58,407 bases of DNA from JASLDZ01 sp038226305 (GTDB lineage Bacteria; Pseudomonadota; Alphaproteobacteria; Caulobacterales; Caulobacteraceae), in contig JBBRQN010000017.1 of assembly GCA_038226305.1 (NCBI GenBank), positions 1 through 58,407 of the forward strand. The letters run 5' to 3'. The notes beneath the pieces were generated by a model. It ran no database searches. It had not been told where the DNA came from and worked only from the letters and a program-made list of their open reading frames with translations. This document shows positions 34,349 to 43,594 of the stretch, one piece after another. Position numbers and translations under genes: made by a program. Position 1 is the first letter of the stretch, and every line of letters begins with the position of its first letter.

Positions 34349-35815
34349 TCAGGGGCCGAACGCCGGGTCGTAAGCGGCGGTTCCGCTGAGATCGTAAGCG
34401 ACCCGCGTGTTTTCCACCGCTTGCAGCTTTGCCTGCAGCGGGCCCCAGTCATCTTGATCGACGATGGGTGCCCACAGGGCCTCGACCTCCTCGATCAGCA
34501 TCTCCTGCGGGTCGACCGCAGCGAACACCGGGTCGCTCAGGCGCGTAGGGTCGGCGGGCGAATAGCCTTCGAGCAGGCGACGCAGGGCGTTGAAAGCTTC
34601 GCCGCCGTAGTGCGCGCCCCGCGGCCCCTCGAGCGCACGACGCTCGGAAGCCGCGCCGCCGAACCAGTCGAAGAACACCGGCTCCCACCGGGTGCCTTCA
34701 CCCCCCTCCGCAAGGGCGGCGAAGGCGGCGGCGGCCAGAGCCAGATCGATCTCGCCGCCCCTGGGCTTCACCCCGAACCGAAGCGCCACGGCGCGGGCCA
34801 GGCTTGCGCGATAGTGATCGGCATAGCTGTTCAGGGCGGCGATCAGGGCCTCCTCGCCGCAGACGAGCCGCAAGGTGCCCGCCAGTTGCTGCAGGTTCCA
34901 GAACACCGCACCCGGCTGGCGGCCGAAAGCGTAGAGGCCGCTCTCGTCGAAATAGGCGGCGGTGAAGCCCGGATCGTTGCGCGGTAGGAACCGCCACGGC
35001 CCGTAGTCGAAGCTCTCCCCGGTCACGACCATGTTGTCGGTGTTCAGCACCCCGTGCACGAACCCCGCCGCCATCCACCGGGCCGCCAGATGCGCCGAGC
35101 GGGCGACCACCGCCTGCATCAGCCCCGCCGCCTTGGCCTCCCCGTCGAGCCCCGCCAGCTCAGGCAAAAGGTGCTCGGCCGCATAATCGACCAGCATGCC
35201 GATCCGGTCCGCCCGATCCTCGTAGGCGTGGCGCTGGAAGACGCCGAAGCGCAGGTGGCTCCACGACAGGCGGGTGAGCACCGCCGAGCGCGTGGGAGAA
35301 GGCTCGTCGCCCCGCATCAGGTGCTCGCCGGTTTCGAAGAGGGCGAGCGTGCGGCTGGTGGTCACGCCGAGCGCCTCCAGCATGGCGGTGGCCAGCACCT
35401 CCCGCACGCCGCCCTTCAGGGTCAGCCGCCCGTCGCCGGAGCGTGACCAGGGGGTGGTGCCCGACCCCTTCGTGCCGAGGTCCATCAGCCGCTCCCGCCC
35501 GCGCGTCTCGCGAAGCTGGGCGTACAGGAACCCCCGCCCATCGCCGATCTGCGGGTTGTAGGAACGGAACTGGTGCCCGTGATAGCGCACGGCCAGGGCA
35601 GACGCCTGCGCCCCCTCCGGCCGGGCGAACCGGCCGAACGCGGCGATGCGAGCCTCCGCATCGAGCCCACCCAGCCCTACGGTCGCCGCGGCGCGCGCGT
35701 TCCAGAACCGCTCGACCGTCTGCGGAAAGTCGGCCGGCTCCACCGGGTCCGCGAAGCCTTCGCCCAGCGCCTCCCACGCCCGTTCCGGCCGGGCGTCCGG
35801 CCACGAGATGGTCAA
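34349..35815 (-). CDS. selO: Protein adenylyltransferase SelO (YdiU family)
   Basis: The 488-residue pseudokinase-fold AMPylase transfers AMP to protein hydroxyls. Signatures are RYHGHQFRSYNPQIGDGRG, LGTKGSGTTPWSRSGDGRLTLKGGVRE (about residues 110-140) and GVLNTDNMVVTGESFDYGP with the metal-binding Asn and Asp. It lacks the C-terminal selenocysteine/Cys motif of many SelO proteins, ending ...AAYDPAFGP. The TTG start lies in a 4-nt overlap (TTGA) with the stop of the upstream flavin monooxygenase, so the genes are translationally coupled. Confidence 0.92.
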   Translation of the reverse strand: MTISWPDARPERAWEALGEGFADPVEPADFPQTVERFWNARAAATVGLGGLDAEARIAAFGRFARPEGAQASALAVRYHGHQFRSYNPQIGDGRGFLYAQLRETRGRERLMDLGTKGSGTTPWSRSGDGRLTLKGGVREVLATAMLEALGVTTSRTLALFETGEHLMRGDEPSPTRSAVLTRLSWSHLRFGVFQRHAYEDRADRIGMLVDYAAEHLLPELAGLDGEAKAAGLMQAVVARSAHLAARWMAAGFVHGVLNTDNMVVTGESFDYGPWRFLPRNDPGFTAAYFDESGLYAFGRQPGAVFWNLQQLAGTLRLVCGEEALIAALNSYADHYRASLARAVALRFGVKPRGGEIDLALAAAAFAALAEGGEGTRWEPVFFDWFGGAASERRALEGPRGAHYGGEAFNALRRLLEGYSPADPTRLSDPVFAAVDPQEMLIEEVEALWAPIVDQDDWGPLQAKLQAVENTRVAYDLSGTAAYDPAFGP

Positions 35816-36885
35816 GCCGCGATGGCCCCTTCATCGGCGGTCTGGGCGCCCGCATTCGGATGCCCGATCACGTCCTTGGCGAAGCGCTCCATCTCCTCGA
35901 TCTGCGGGCTCATCTGCAGGAGGAGGAGGTTCAGGCCCACCGCCTCGTACTCCGCCACCCGCGTCTTCACCTGATCCGGCGTGCCCACGAGCCCCGCCCG
36001 CAGGCCGCGGTTGGACACGGAATACTCCTGCACCTTCAGTTCCCGCTCCAGCTGGGTGCCGGAGAGCCACTGGTCGAAGTTGGCGAAGCCGGGCGCCTCA
36101 GGATCGAGCTTGGTGATCCGCTCCACCTCGGCCTTCGCCTCCGCTTCGGTGTCGCGCACGATGGCGTAGGCCGCCATGCCGTAGGTCATCGGCGGCTTGC
36201 CGAGCGCCTTCCGGCGGGCCTCCATGTCGGCGATCTTCTCCGCCACGAACTGAGGCTCGTCGCCATGCATGACGTAGGCGTCGCAGTGGGTGGCGATCAT
36301 GGTCTTGGCCGCCTCGCTCTCGCCCCCGGCGTAGATCACCGGGCGCGGGCGGCCGGGCACAGCCACGGGCTTGGGCGAGCAGATGGCGTTCTTGAGCTGG
36401 TAGCGGGCGCCCTCGTGGTTTGTGCGCTCCTGCGTCCACAGGCCGTTCACCACCTGCAGCCACTCCTCGGTGCGGCCATATCGGTCGTCGTGCTGGTCGA
36501 ACTGCAGGCCGTAGCTGGTCGCCTCGTCGGCCCACCAGGACGACACCACGTTCAGCGCCAGCCGCCCACCCGAGATGGCGTCGATATTGGCCGCCGCCTT
36601 GGCGAAGAGCGCCGGCTGGTGGAAGTTCGGCCGCACCGCCACCATCAGCTCCAGCCGATCGGTGACCGCCGCCAGGGCCGCGGCGGTGGACCAGGCGTCG
36701 AGCGCCGGCTGGTCGGTGCCCTTGATGTCGTTCAGGTTCAACTCGGCGACCAGCGTCAGGTCGTAACCGATCTGTTCGGCGCGCTGACACAGGCGCTTGG
36801 TGTAGGCCCAGCTGGCCTCCATGCCCTCATCCCGCACGTTGCGCAGCCAGCCGCCGAAAACGGGGGCCCAGAAACCGTACCTCAT
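35812..36885 (-). CDS. LLM-class flavin-dependent monooxygenase
   Basis: The 357-residue protein is a TIM-barrel F420/FMN monooxygenase of the SsuD/LadA type (N-terminus MRYGFWAPVFGGWLRN, then SGGRLALNVVSSWW and QYAGGESEAAKTM-like flavin loop). Related enzymes oxidise alkanesulfonates, dibenzothiophene or heterocycles with FMNH2 supplied by a reductase, which is not in the window. The ATG at 36885 overlaps the ATP-grasp stop by 4 nt and its stop overlaps selO by 4 nt. The substrate is unknown. Confidence 0.88.
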   Translation of the reverse strand: MRYGFWAPVFGGWLRNVRDEGMEASWAYTKRLCQRAEQIGYDLTLVAELNLNDIKGTDQPALDAWSTAAALAAVTDRLELMVAVRPNFHQPALFAKAAANIDAISGGRLALNVVSSWWADEATSYGLQFDQHDDRYGRTEEWLQVVNGLWTQERTNHEGARYQLKNAICSPKPVAVPGRPRPVIYAGGESEAAKTMIATHCDAYVMHGDEPQFVAEKIADMEARRKALGKPPMTYGMAAYAIVRDTEAEAKAEVERITKLDPEAPGFANFDQWLSGTQLERELKVQEYSVSNRGLRAGLVGTPDQVKTRVAEYEAVGLNLLLLQMSPQIEEMERFAKDVIGHPNAGAQTADEGAIAA

Positions 36886-37820
36886 GCCGCGTGTCTCCGG
36901 GTCTGCGCGATCAGCGTCTCGATGAAGTCCGCCAGCCGCTCGTGCGGGTCGTAGCCGAGCACGGCCACGGGGTTCGCCACGAAATTCGAAAGGGCGTTGA
37001 TATCGTAGAACAGCGCCCGCCCATCGCGGTCGTCGATCATGTATTCGATGCCGCCCACGTCCAGGTTCGCGGCCTGGGCCACCCGTTCGACGGCGGAGAC
37101 GATTTCCGCAGGCGGGTCGAAGGCGGTGATGGTGATCTGAGGCCCGCCGCTGGAAGCCCGGTCGGCGGCGCACACGTCCGCCGGGCAAAGGTCGAAGGTC
37201 TCCCCCGCTCCGTCCAGCGCCAGGGCGTAGAGGAACTTGCCGTTCAGCGTCTCGCAGCGGATCACCCGGCCGTCGCGGGCGGGCACGTACTCCTGCACCA
37301 GCGCCACCCCGTCCACGCCCGTGGGCGTGGTGCCGTCGTCGGCCCACATCTTCAGCTCGTCGAGACTGTCGTAGCGCACCATACCCGCACCCGAACCGCC
37401 GATATTGGCCTTGACCATGATCGGGAAGCGCAGGCCCTCCGCCGCGCCAACGAGGTCTCGCCTGCGATGTACGACCCGAGTCTTCGGCGTTCCGAGACCC
37501 AGCGTCGACAGGAGGCTGAGCTGTCGCGCCTTGGAGGCGTCGATCGCAAGCGCCGCCGGGCCGTTGATGACCCGCGCGCCCAGCCCCTCGAAGTGCGCCA
37601 TTAAGGCCTGCACGGCGAAGATCGGATGCTCATCGTGCCGCTGCGCCGCGCTCATCGCCAGGCGGTTGAAGATCACCGGCGCCGGAAGCGCGCGGTCGGC
37701 CGGATCGAACACGTGGTCGTCGATCTTCAGCTTCGTAAAGGCGATCCCCCGCCGCTCCAGGCAGGCGAACAGGGGCTCGAACCAGGCCGGGTGCTCATAA
37801 AAGATCGCAAGGTCGCTCAT
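36882..37820 (-). CDS. ATP-grasp ligase, RimK-like
   Basis: The 312-residue protein has an ATP-grasp core: FPIMVKANIGGSGAGMVRY (lid with Lys and glycine loop, about residues 131-149), VALVQEYVPA and the metal-binding GGIEYMIDD with YDINALSNF near the C-terminus. Relatives form amide bonds between a carboxylate and an amine or amino acid. It is the first gene of a three-gene overlapping set with the flavin monooxygenase and selO. Its substrate is not predictable. Confidence 0.85.
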   Translation of the reverse strand: MSDLAIFYEHPAWFEPLFACLERRGIAFTKLKIDDHVFDPADRALPAPVIFNRLAMSAAQRHDEHPIFAVQALMAHFEGLGARVINGPAALAIDASKARQLSLLSTLGLGTPKTRVVHRRRDLVGAAEGLRFPIMVKANIGGSGAGMVRYDSLDELKMWADDGTTPTGVDGVALVQEYVPARDGRVIRCETLNGKFLYALALDGAGETFDLCPADVCAADRASSGGPQITITAFDPPAEIVSAVERVAQAANLDVGGIEYMIDDRDGRALFYDINALSNFVANPVAVLGYDPHERLADFIETLIAQTRRHAA

Positions 37821-37877
37821 CGGCGCGTGCTTACCATTGCAGCGGCCCCTTCTGCGAGACGGGGCTTCGCGGAGGCG

Positions 37878-38150
37878 TCAGGGCTTGGCCCGCTGGGCCT
37901 TTCGGGCTTCCGCCTGCGCCCGCCGCAGCTGGGCCGCGAGGCCGTTGCAGGCGTCGGCATAGGTGCCATAGATCCGCCCGCCACAGCTCTTGTCGTAGAG
38001 GTCGGCGAGTTCCACCGCGGTCTTGACCGGGTCGGGCGCAGGGGGCGGCGCGGTCACGCTCACGCCCGGCACGGTCGTCGAGGCCGCTGCAGGGCTGGCT
38101 GGCGGGGCCGCCTGCAAAAGGGCGAGCGCGATGAGGGCCACGGGCGTCAT
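37878..38150 (-). CDS. Small secreted protein of unknown function
   Basis: The 90-residue protein has an N-terminal hydrophobic segment (MTPVALIALALLQAAPPAS) that looks like a signal peptide, a Pro/Ala/Thr linker and a C-terminal basic helix with two Cys (SCGGRIYGTYADACNGL). No family is recognised. It lies between the ATP-grasp gene and queC. Confidence 0.6.
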   Translation of the reverse strand: MTPVALIALALLQAAPPASPAAASTTVPGVSVTAPPPAPDPVKTAVELADLYDKSCGGRIYGTYADACNGLAAQLRRAQAEARKAQRAKP

Positions 38151-38231
38151 GACCCCCGATGTGGCCTCGCGCGGCGGCTAAAGCTAGGCGCACCCTCGCC
38201 ACAGGGCCACATGCGCCATATCTAGCGGCCG

Positions 38232-38981
38232 ATGGCCGACCCCTCCCCCCGCCGCGACGACCGCCCGGCGCTCCTCCTGTTCTCAGGCGGACAGGACTCT
38301 GCCACCGCGCTGGCCTGGGCGCTGAACCGCTATGATCGGGTCGAGACGGTGGGGTTCGACTATGGCCAGCGCCACGCCGTGGAGATGCAGGCCCGCCTGA
38401 ACGTACGCTCGGCTTTCGAGCAGCGCTTCCCGCAGTGGACCACCCGCCTCGGCCCCGACCATGTGCTCGACCTGAAGGGCTTCGGCTCGATCTCGGACTC
38501 GGCGCTGACCACCGATCGCGCCATCGAGATGAACGCCAGCGGCCTGCCCTCCACCTTCGTGCCGGGCCGCAACCTCGTGTTCTTCACCTATGCCGCCGCC
38601 CTGGCCGATCGCCGGGGCTTGAAAGATCTCATCGGCGGCATGTGCGAGACCGACTTCTCCGGCTACCCCGACTGCCGCCGCGACACCCTGGACGCGATGC
38701 AGAGCGCCCTGAACCTGGGCATGGAGCAGGACTTCAGGATCGTGACGCCCTTGATGGCGCTCACCAAGGCGCAAACCTGGACGCTCAGCGAACGCCTGGG
38801 TGGTACCGCCCTCGTGGAGCTGATCCTGGAGGAAAGCCACACCTGCTACCTCGGCGAGCGGGGCGAGCGTCATTCGTGGGGCTATGGCTGCGGCCACTGC
38901 CCCGCCTGCGAACTGCGCGCCAAGGGCTTCGCCGAGTGGGGCGGCGGGGGCGGCACCCTGAACGACGCGCAAGTCCCGTGA
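38232..38981 (+). CDS. queC: 7-cyano-7-deazaguanine synthase
   Basis: The 249-residue enzyme converts 7-carboxy-7-deazaguanine to preQ0, an intermediate of queuosine. It has a PP-loop SGGQDSATAL (residues 18-27) and a C-terminal zinc site with CYLGERG and GYGCGHCPAC. The stop overlaps the GTG of queE by 4 nt, so the two are one operon. Confidence 0.97.
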   Translation: MADPSPRRDDRPALLLFSGGQDSATALAWALNRYDRVETVGFDYGQRHAVEMQARLNVRSAFEQRFPQWTTRLGPDHVLDLKGFGSISDSALTTDRAIEMNASGLPSTFVPGRNLVFFTYAAALADRRGLKDLIGGMCETDFSGYPDCRRDTLDAMQSALNLGMEQDFRIVTPLMALTKAQTWTLSERLGGTALVELILEESHTCYLGERGERHSWGYGCGHCPACELRAKGFAEWGGGGGTLNDAQVP

Positions 38982-39607
38982 GCTACGCGGTGAAGGAGCT
39001 GTTCCTCACCCTGCAGGGCGAGGGCGGGCAGGCGGGGCGGGCGGCGGTGTTCTGCCGCTTCGCAGGGTGCAACCTGTGGTCTGGCCGGGAGGAAGACCGG
39101 GCCACCGCCGCCTGCAATTTCTGCGACACAGACTTCGTGGGCATGGACGGGGATGGCGGCGGCCGCTTCGCCACGCCTGAGGCCCTTGTGCAGGCCGCGG
39201 CCGCCCTGTGGCGCGGCGAGGGCGACCGCCTCGTGGTCTGCACCGGCGGCGAGCCGTTCCTGCAGCTGGATGCGGCCCTGATCGACGCCTTCCACGCGGG
39301 CGGCTTCGAGGTGGCGGTGGAGACCAACGGCACCCTGCCCGCCCCCCCGGGCCTCGACTGGATCTGCGTCAGCCCCAAGGGGTCAGCCCTTGTCGTTCAG
39401 CGATCGGGCCACGAGCTGAAGCTGGTCTTCCCGCAGGCGGGCGTCGACCCGGCTGCCTATGAGGGCTGGGCGTTCGAGCGGTTCCTGCTGCAGCCGATGG
39501 ACAGCCCCACCCAAGTCGAGAACACCCGCGCCGCCATCGCCTACTGCCTCGACCACCCGAAATGGCGCCTCAGCGTGCAGACGCACAAGACGCTGGGCAT
39601 CCCCTAG
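38978..39607 (+). CDS. queE: 7-carboxy-7-deazaguanine synthase
   Basis: The 209-residue radical SAM enzyme makes 7-carboxy-7-deazaguanine from 6-carboxytetrahydropterin. The cluster motif is C-x14-C-x2-C (GCNLWSGREEDRATAACNFC), the known QueE variant, with CTGGEPFLQ as SAM-binding glycine loop and SPKG further on. The GTG start overlaps queC. It overlaps the convergent adenosyltransferase by 4 nt. queD and queF are not in the window. Confidence 0.96.
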   Translation: MSYAVKELFLTLQGEGGQAGRAAVFCRFAGCNLWSGREEDRATAACNFCDTDFVGMDGDGGGRFATPEALVQAAAALWRGEGDRLVVCTGGEPFLQLDAALIDAFHAGGFEVAVETNGTLPAPPGLDWICVSPKGSALVVQRSGHELKLVFPQAGVDPAAYEGWAFERFLLQPMDSPTQVENTRAAIAYCLDHPKWRLSVQTHKTLGIP

Positions 39608-40188
39608 CGGGTGGCGCCGGGCTTCCACAGCACGTCGCCGCCCGCCTGTAGATTGGCCCAGCGCGCCGCGACGAACAGAAGGTCGGACAGGCGGTTGAGA
39701 TATTTGAGCGCGGCGGAGCTTACGGGCTCATCAGGGTCGGCCATCAGCGCCACGACCTGACGCTCGGCCCGGCGGCACACGGTGCGGGCGAGGTGCAGGA
39801 AGCTGGCCGCGGGCGAGCCGGCCGGCAGAACGAACGAAGTCAGTGGCTCGAGGTCGGCGTTCAGCCGGTCGATCTCCTGCTCGAGCCGCTCCACCTGCCC
39901 GTCGAGGATGCGCAGGGGCTCCCAGCCGAGAGGCTCACCGTCCGCCCTGTCGGGGGTGGCGAGATCGGCACCAAGATCGAACAGCTCGTTCTGGATGCGG
40001 GCAAGGAGAGCGTCGAACTCAGGCCTGTCGGCGGTGTGCAGGCGCACGAGGCCGAGGCAGGCGTTGGTCTCGTCCACATCGCCGTAGGCCGAGACGCGCA
40101 GGCCCGCCTTGGAAACGGGAGCGCCCGTCGACAGGCGTGTCGTGCCGCCATCGCCGGTGCGGGTGTAGATGCGGTTGAGGACGACCAT
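39604..40188 (-). CDS. PduO-type cob(I)alamin adenosyltransferase
   Basis: The 194-residue helical enzyme transfers an adenosyl group from ATP to cob(I)alamin. Family motifs are YTRTGDGGTTRLSTG (about residues 8-22, ATP binding), AYGDVDETNACLGL (34-47) and RRAERQVVAL plus KYLNRLSDLLFVAAR (about 161-175). It converts vitamin B12 to its coenzyme form. B12-dependent mutases of the ethylmalonyl-CoA pathway would need it. Confidence 0.95.
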   Translation of the reverse strand: MVVLNRIYTRTGDGGTTRLSTGAPVSKAGLRVSAYGDVDETNACLGLVRLHTADRPEFDALLARIQNELFDLGADLATPDRADGEPLGWEPLRILDGQVERLEQEIDRLNADLEPLTSFVLPAGSPAASFLHLARTVCRRAERQVVALMADPDEPVSSAALKYLNRLSDLLFVAARWANLQAGGDVLWKPGATR

Positions 40189-40220
40189 CGCTCAGGCTCG
40201 CCTTGCCGACGCCGGGCGGG

Positions 40221-40421
40221 TCAGTGGCTCGCCTTCCACCAGAAGCCGAGCATGAGCACGCCGATGGCCACGGCCTGCCCGGTCACCCGCCAGCGCATGA
40301 AGCGGTTGCCCCACTTGGCGTTGAAATCGCCACCGCGCGCGACGCTGAAGATGCCCAGACCGAGGATGACCAGCACCGCCAGCAGCGACAGCGCGATCAT
40401 GATGTCGATGAAGATTTCCAT
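40221..40421 (-). CDS. HIG1-like twin-helix membrane protein
   Basis: The 66-residue protein has two hydrophobic helices (about residues 4-26 and 46-62) with a short loop RGGDFNAKWGNRFMRWRV. The NKWGN/M-R-RV loop is the HIG1 (hypoxia-induced gene 1) domain signature, where small proteins associate with cytochrome oxidase supercomplexes. It precedes the adenosyltransferase on the same strand with a 32-nt gap. Confidence 0.75.
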   Translation of the reverse strand: MEIFIDIMIALSLLAVLVILGLGIFSVARGGDFNAKWGNRFMRWRVTGQAVAIGVLMLGFWWKASH

Positions 40422-40476
40422 CAGCCACAGTTAGGCTTGAGGTCACCGTTCCGAAAGGGCGGCCCCAACCTGCGGC

Positions 40477-42153
40477 TCAGGCTTCTTCGAGCAGCCGCCG
40501 CGCGATCACCTGGGCCTGGATCTCGCCTGCGCCCTCGAAGATGTTGAGGATGCGCGCGTCGCACAGGATGCGGCTGATGGGGTATTCCAGCGCGAAGCCG
40601 TTGCCGCCATGGATCTGCAGGGCGTTGTCGGCGGCGGCCCAGGCCACCCGCGCGGCGAGGAGCTTGGCCATGCCCGCCTGCAGGTCGCAGCGCCGCTCCT
40701 CGTCCTTCAGTCGGGCGGAGAAGTAGGTGAGCTGGCGCACGGCGCAGATCTCGGCCGCCATCATGGCGATCTTGTTGTGCACCCGGGGGAAGGTGAACAG
40801 CTCGGTGCCGAACTGCTTGCGCTGCAGGGCGTAGGACAGGGCCGACTCCATCGCCGCCTGCGCCACGCCCACGGCCCGCGCCGCGGTCTGGATACGGGCC
40901 GACTCGAAGGTGGCCATCAGCTGCTTGAAGCCCTGACCCTCCACACCGCCCAAAAGGTTCTCGGCCGGAACGGTGAAGCCGTCGAAGCCGATCTCGTATT
41001 CCTTCATGCCGCGATAGCCCAAGACCTCGATCTCGCCGCCGCTCATGCCGGGGGCGGGGAAGGGGTTCGCATCGTCGCCGCGAGGCTTCTCCGCCAGCAG
41101 CATCGACAGACCGCGGTGATCCTTGGTGTCAGGGATCGTGCGCACCAGAAGCGTCATCAGGTCGGCGCGGGCGCCGTGGGTGATCCAGGTCTTGGCGCCG
41201 GTGATCGTGTAGGTGCCGTCGGCCAGCACCCCCCGGGTGGCCAGCGCGCCGAGGTCCGAGCCGGTGTTCGGTTCGGTGAAGACAGCCGTGGGCAGGATCT
41301 CGCCCGAGGCCAGGAGCGGCAGCCACTTGGCCTTCTGCTCAGGCGTGCCCCCGGTGAGGATCAACTCGGCCGCGATTTCCGACCGGGTGCCCAGCGAACC
41401 CACGCCGATGTAGCCGCGGCTCAGCTCTTCGGACACGACGCACATGGCCATCTTGCCCATGCCAGACCCGCCGAACTCCTCAGGGATGGTCAGTCCGAAC
41501 ACACCGAGCGCGCCCAGCTCCTCCACCAGGGGAAGCGGGATCAGCTCGTCCTTCAGGTGCCACTCGTGGGCGAAGGGCGCGACCTTCTCGTCCGCGAAGC
41601 TGCGGAACTGGTCGCGGATCATCTCGAAGGTCTCGTCGAGCCCGGTGGTCTCCACGGTGGCACGACCGTCTGCGGCGGCGACCAGCTGGGCGAGGCGCGT
41701 CTTGGCGTCCTGTGTTGTCTTCAACGCCTCGGCCCAGTCGCCGGCATAGAACCGACCCAAGACGTCGCCCGGCAGGCCGAAGTCGGAGGGGCGGATCATC
41801 TCGCCCTGGTTCATGGGAACGCCGCCCATCAGCTGGGCCGCATATTCGGCACCGACCACTTCGCACAGCAGCGCCTCGACCTCGCCGAAGGTGCCCTCGG
41901 CGGTCAGTCGCTCGGCCCATCCGGCCAGCTGGTTGAACATCTCGGCATAGGTGGCGAACCACGCCAGACCGTGGACGATGTGCTGCTCGGAGTCGAACCG
42001 GGCCCGGTCGATCTTTCCGTCGCGGGACACGCGCGTCTTGACCGCACCGGTGGCGGCGGTGACGAACCCCTGCGCCGCGGCCGCGGCCGCTTTCAGGTCG
42101 CCTACGATACGGCGGGTGGTCGAAGTGGCTTCGGGATAGGCGTCGAGCGGCAT
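40477..42153 (-). CDS. Acyl-CoA dehydrogenase, methylsuccinyl-CoA dehydrogenase-like
   Basis: The 558-residue flavoenzyme has a C-terminal acyl-CoA dehydrogenase of normal length (about residues 180-558) with GLTIPEEFGG, EPNTGSDLGAL, KTWITHGARADL, the FAD motif ARAVGVAQAAMESALSYALQR and the C-terminal QIHGGNGFALEYPISRILCDARILNIFEGAGEIQ. The extra N-terminal 180 residues match the shape of (2S)-methylsuccinyl-CoA dehydrogenase of the ethylmalonyl-CoA pathway. Other pathway genes are not in the window, so the specificity is inferred. Confidence 0.9.
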   Translation of the reverse strand: MPLDAYPEATSTTRRIVGDLKAAAAAAQGFVTAATGAVKTRVSRDGKIDRARFDSEQHIVHGLAWFATYAEMFNQLAGWAERLTAEGTFGEVEALLCEVVGAEYAAQLMGGVPMNQGEMIRPSDFGLPGDVLGRFYAGDWAEALKTTQDAKTRLAQLVAAADGRATVETTGLDETFEMIRDQFRSFADEKVAPFAHEWHLKDELIPLPLVEELGALGVFGLTIPEEFGGSGMGKMAMCVVSEELSRGYIGVGSLGTRSEIAAELILTGGTPEQKAKWLPLLASGEILPTAVFTEPNTGSDLGALATRGVLADGTYTITGAKTWITHGARADLMTLLVRTIPDTKDHRGLSMLLAEKPRGDDANPFPAPGMSGGEIEVLGYRGMKEYEIGFDGFTVPAENLLGGVEGQGFKQLMATFESARIQTAARAVGVAQAAMESALSYALQRKQFGTELFTFPRVHNKIAMMAAEICAVRQLTYFSARLKDEERRCDLQAGMAKLLAARVAWAAADNALQIHGGNGFALEYPISRILCDARILNIFEGAGEIQAQVIARRLLEEA

Positions 42154-42236
42154 GGTGGGCGTCCGGCGGCAAAAGGGTCAGCCAAGGATTATGGGTGCTG
42201 CCCGCACCGACGGCAACGGTGCGGACGCTTTAAGGC

Positions 42237-43367
42237 TCAGCTTCGCCAGCGCAGCGTCAAGGGTTTGACCGGATTGACGAACGCTCGCCCCTCGCGCCGG
42301 CTCGCCGCCCACTCGCGCTTGAGGGCCTGGTACCACTTGGCCTGGCGGTCGGCGTCGTCGATCCAGATGAGCGGCGGATCGTATTTCAGCCCCTCGTTCT
42401 GCAGGTTCACCATGTCGCCGTCCTGCTTCAGGAACCGGCGGCTGGCGGCCCGCACGATCGGCTTCAGCACGGCGAAGGCCCAGTGGTCGCTGAAGAACAG
42501 CTGGGTGATCCGCGTCTTCGTCTCGGTGATCGGCGTCAGGCAGGTGAGCGCCAGCACCTGCTTCGCGCCCACCGTGATGTGCTCCCATCGGAAACCCGGC
42601 AGCCGGAAGGTGATCTCGGTCACCGGCGCGCCGCCGAGGATGCGATAGGCGTAGGAGTTCTTCGACGGGGCGTGGCTCGCCATGGCGAAACCCTGCTCGC
42701 GGGGCTCGAACGCCTTGGACTTCTCCAGCTGGTGATGCGTGGAGCGCCACCACCAGTTCTGATGCACGTAGGGGCCGTGCGCCGGGTCCATCAGCCCCAC
42801 CACCGCGTGGTCGATGTGGGCCTCGAAATCCATCCGCTCCACAAGCTTGGGCGCGCCGCCCACGACGCCCGGGAAGGGGGCAGGCGGGGCTGCGGGCTCC
42901 TCATCGGCCCCGCTCGCCGGATCGGCCATGTAGACGAAGAGGAGGCCCTGCGACTCGTGAACGGAATAGCGCCGCACGCGGATGCGCTCCGTTTCCATCG
43001 CCTGCCCCTCCACCAGCGAAGGAATGGCCGAGCAGGCCCCGTCACCCGTGCGGAACGTCCACCCATGATAGGGGCACTGCACCGCGGGCGCCCCGTCGGC
43101 GTCGGACACGAGCTTGCCGGCGGAGAGCGGCGCGGCACGGTGGGGGCAGATGTCGCGCAGGGCGTAGGCCCGGCCGCCCTTCTCCCGCCCGACCAGCACC
43201 GGCTCGCCCAGCATCTCGTAGCGGGCCAGCGACCCTGGCTTCACCTCGGAAGACAGAGCCGCAAAATACCAGGCGTCGTACAGGAACCCCCGGCCCACGC
43301 CGGGCGGCGGAGCCTTCGCCCCGGCCTGCGCGGCGGCGGTTCTGGAGGAAGAGGCGTCGTCAGCCAT
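42237..43367 (-). CDS. Rieske non-heme iron oxygenase
   Basis: The 376-residue protein has a Rieske 2Fe-2S centre (CPHRAAPLSAG and QCPYHGWTF, about residues 74-102) and a catalytic mononuclear iron site in HIDHAVVGLMDPAHGPYVH (His/His plus a later Asp). It resembles the large subunit of ring-demethylating or ring-hydroxylating oxygenases such as VanA. No ferredoxin or reductase partner is adjacent, so electrons must come from elsewhere. The substrate is unknown. Confidence 0.87.
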   Translation of the reverse strand: MADDASSSRTAAAQAGAKAPPPGVGRGFLYDAWYFAALSSEVKPGSLARYEMLGEPVLVGREKGGRAYALRDICPHRAAPLSAGKLVSDADGAPAVQCPYHGWTFRTGDGACSAIPSLVEGQAMETERIRVRRYSVHESQGLLFVYMADPASGADEEPAAPPAPFPGVVGGAPKLVERMDFEAHIDHAVVGLMDPAHGPYVHQNWWWRSTHHQLEKSKAFEPREQGFAMASHAPSKNSYAYRILGGAPVTEITFRLPGFRWEHITVGAKQVLALTCLTPITETKTRITQLFFSDHWAFAVLKPIVRAASRRFLKQDGDMVNLQNEGLKYDPPLIWIDDADRQAKWYQALKREWAASRREGRAFVNPVKPLTLRWRS

Positions 43368-43412
43368 GGCCGCAGCTATCGCATTCCCGCGCCTTGCGGA
43401 AAAGCGAACAGG

Positions 43413-43532
43413 TCAGCGGTGGCCCGACGCCCACCCGTCCACCGGCGGATTGAGCGCCTGGGTGCATCCGTCGATCACACCGACGCAGCCGCTAAGAGTC
43501 ACGACGCACATCAGCGCCAGTATGAGCTTCAT
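43413..43532 (-). CDS. 39-residue lipoprotein
   Basis: The frame MKLILALMCVVTLSGCVGV is a complete type II signal peptide with the lipobox LSGC at residues 13-16, followed by a short mature part with one further Cys. GGAGGG lies 9 nt upstream of the ATG. It resembles small entericidin-type lipoproteins, but the mature part does not clearly match. It is too short for most gene finders. Confidence 0.65.
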   Translation of the reverse strand: MKLILALMCVVTLSGCVGVIDGCTQALNPPVDGWASGHR

Positions 43533-43594
43533 CGTTTGACCCTCCGCACCTTTGCCGAAGCGTGGCCGCTGAACGTGGCCGTTCTGCGGTGGCC

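Noticed and set aside
40609..42648. 679-codon plus-strand frame opposite the acyl-CoA dehydrogenase
   Set aside because: Shadow frame; the minus strand has the complete dehydrogenase motif set.
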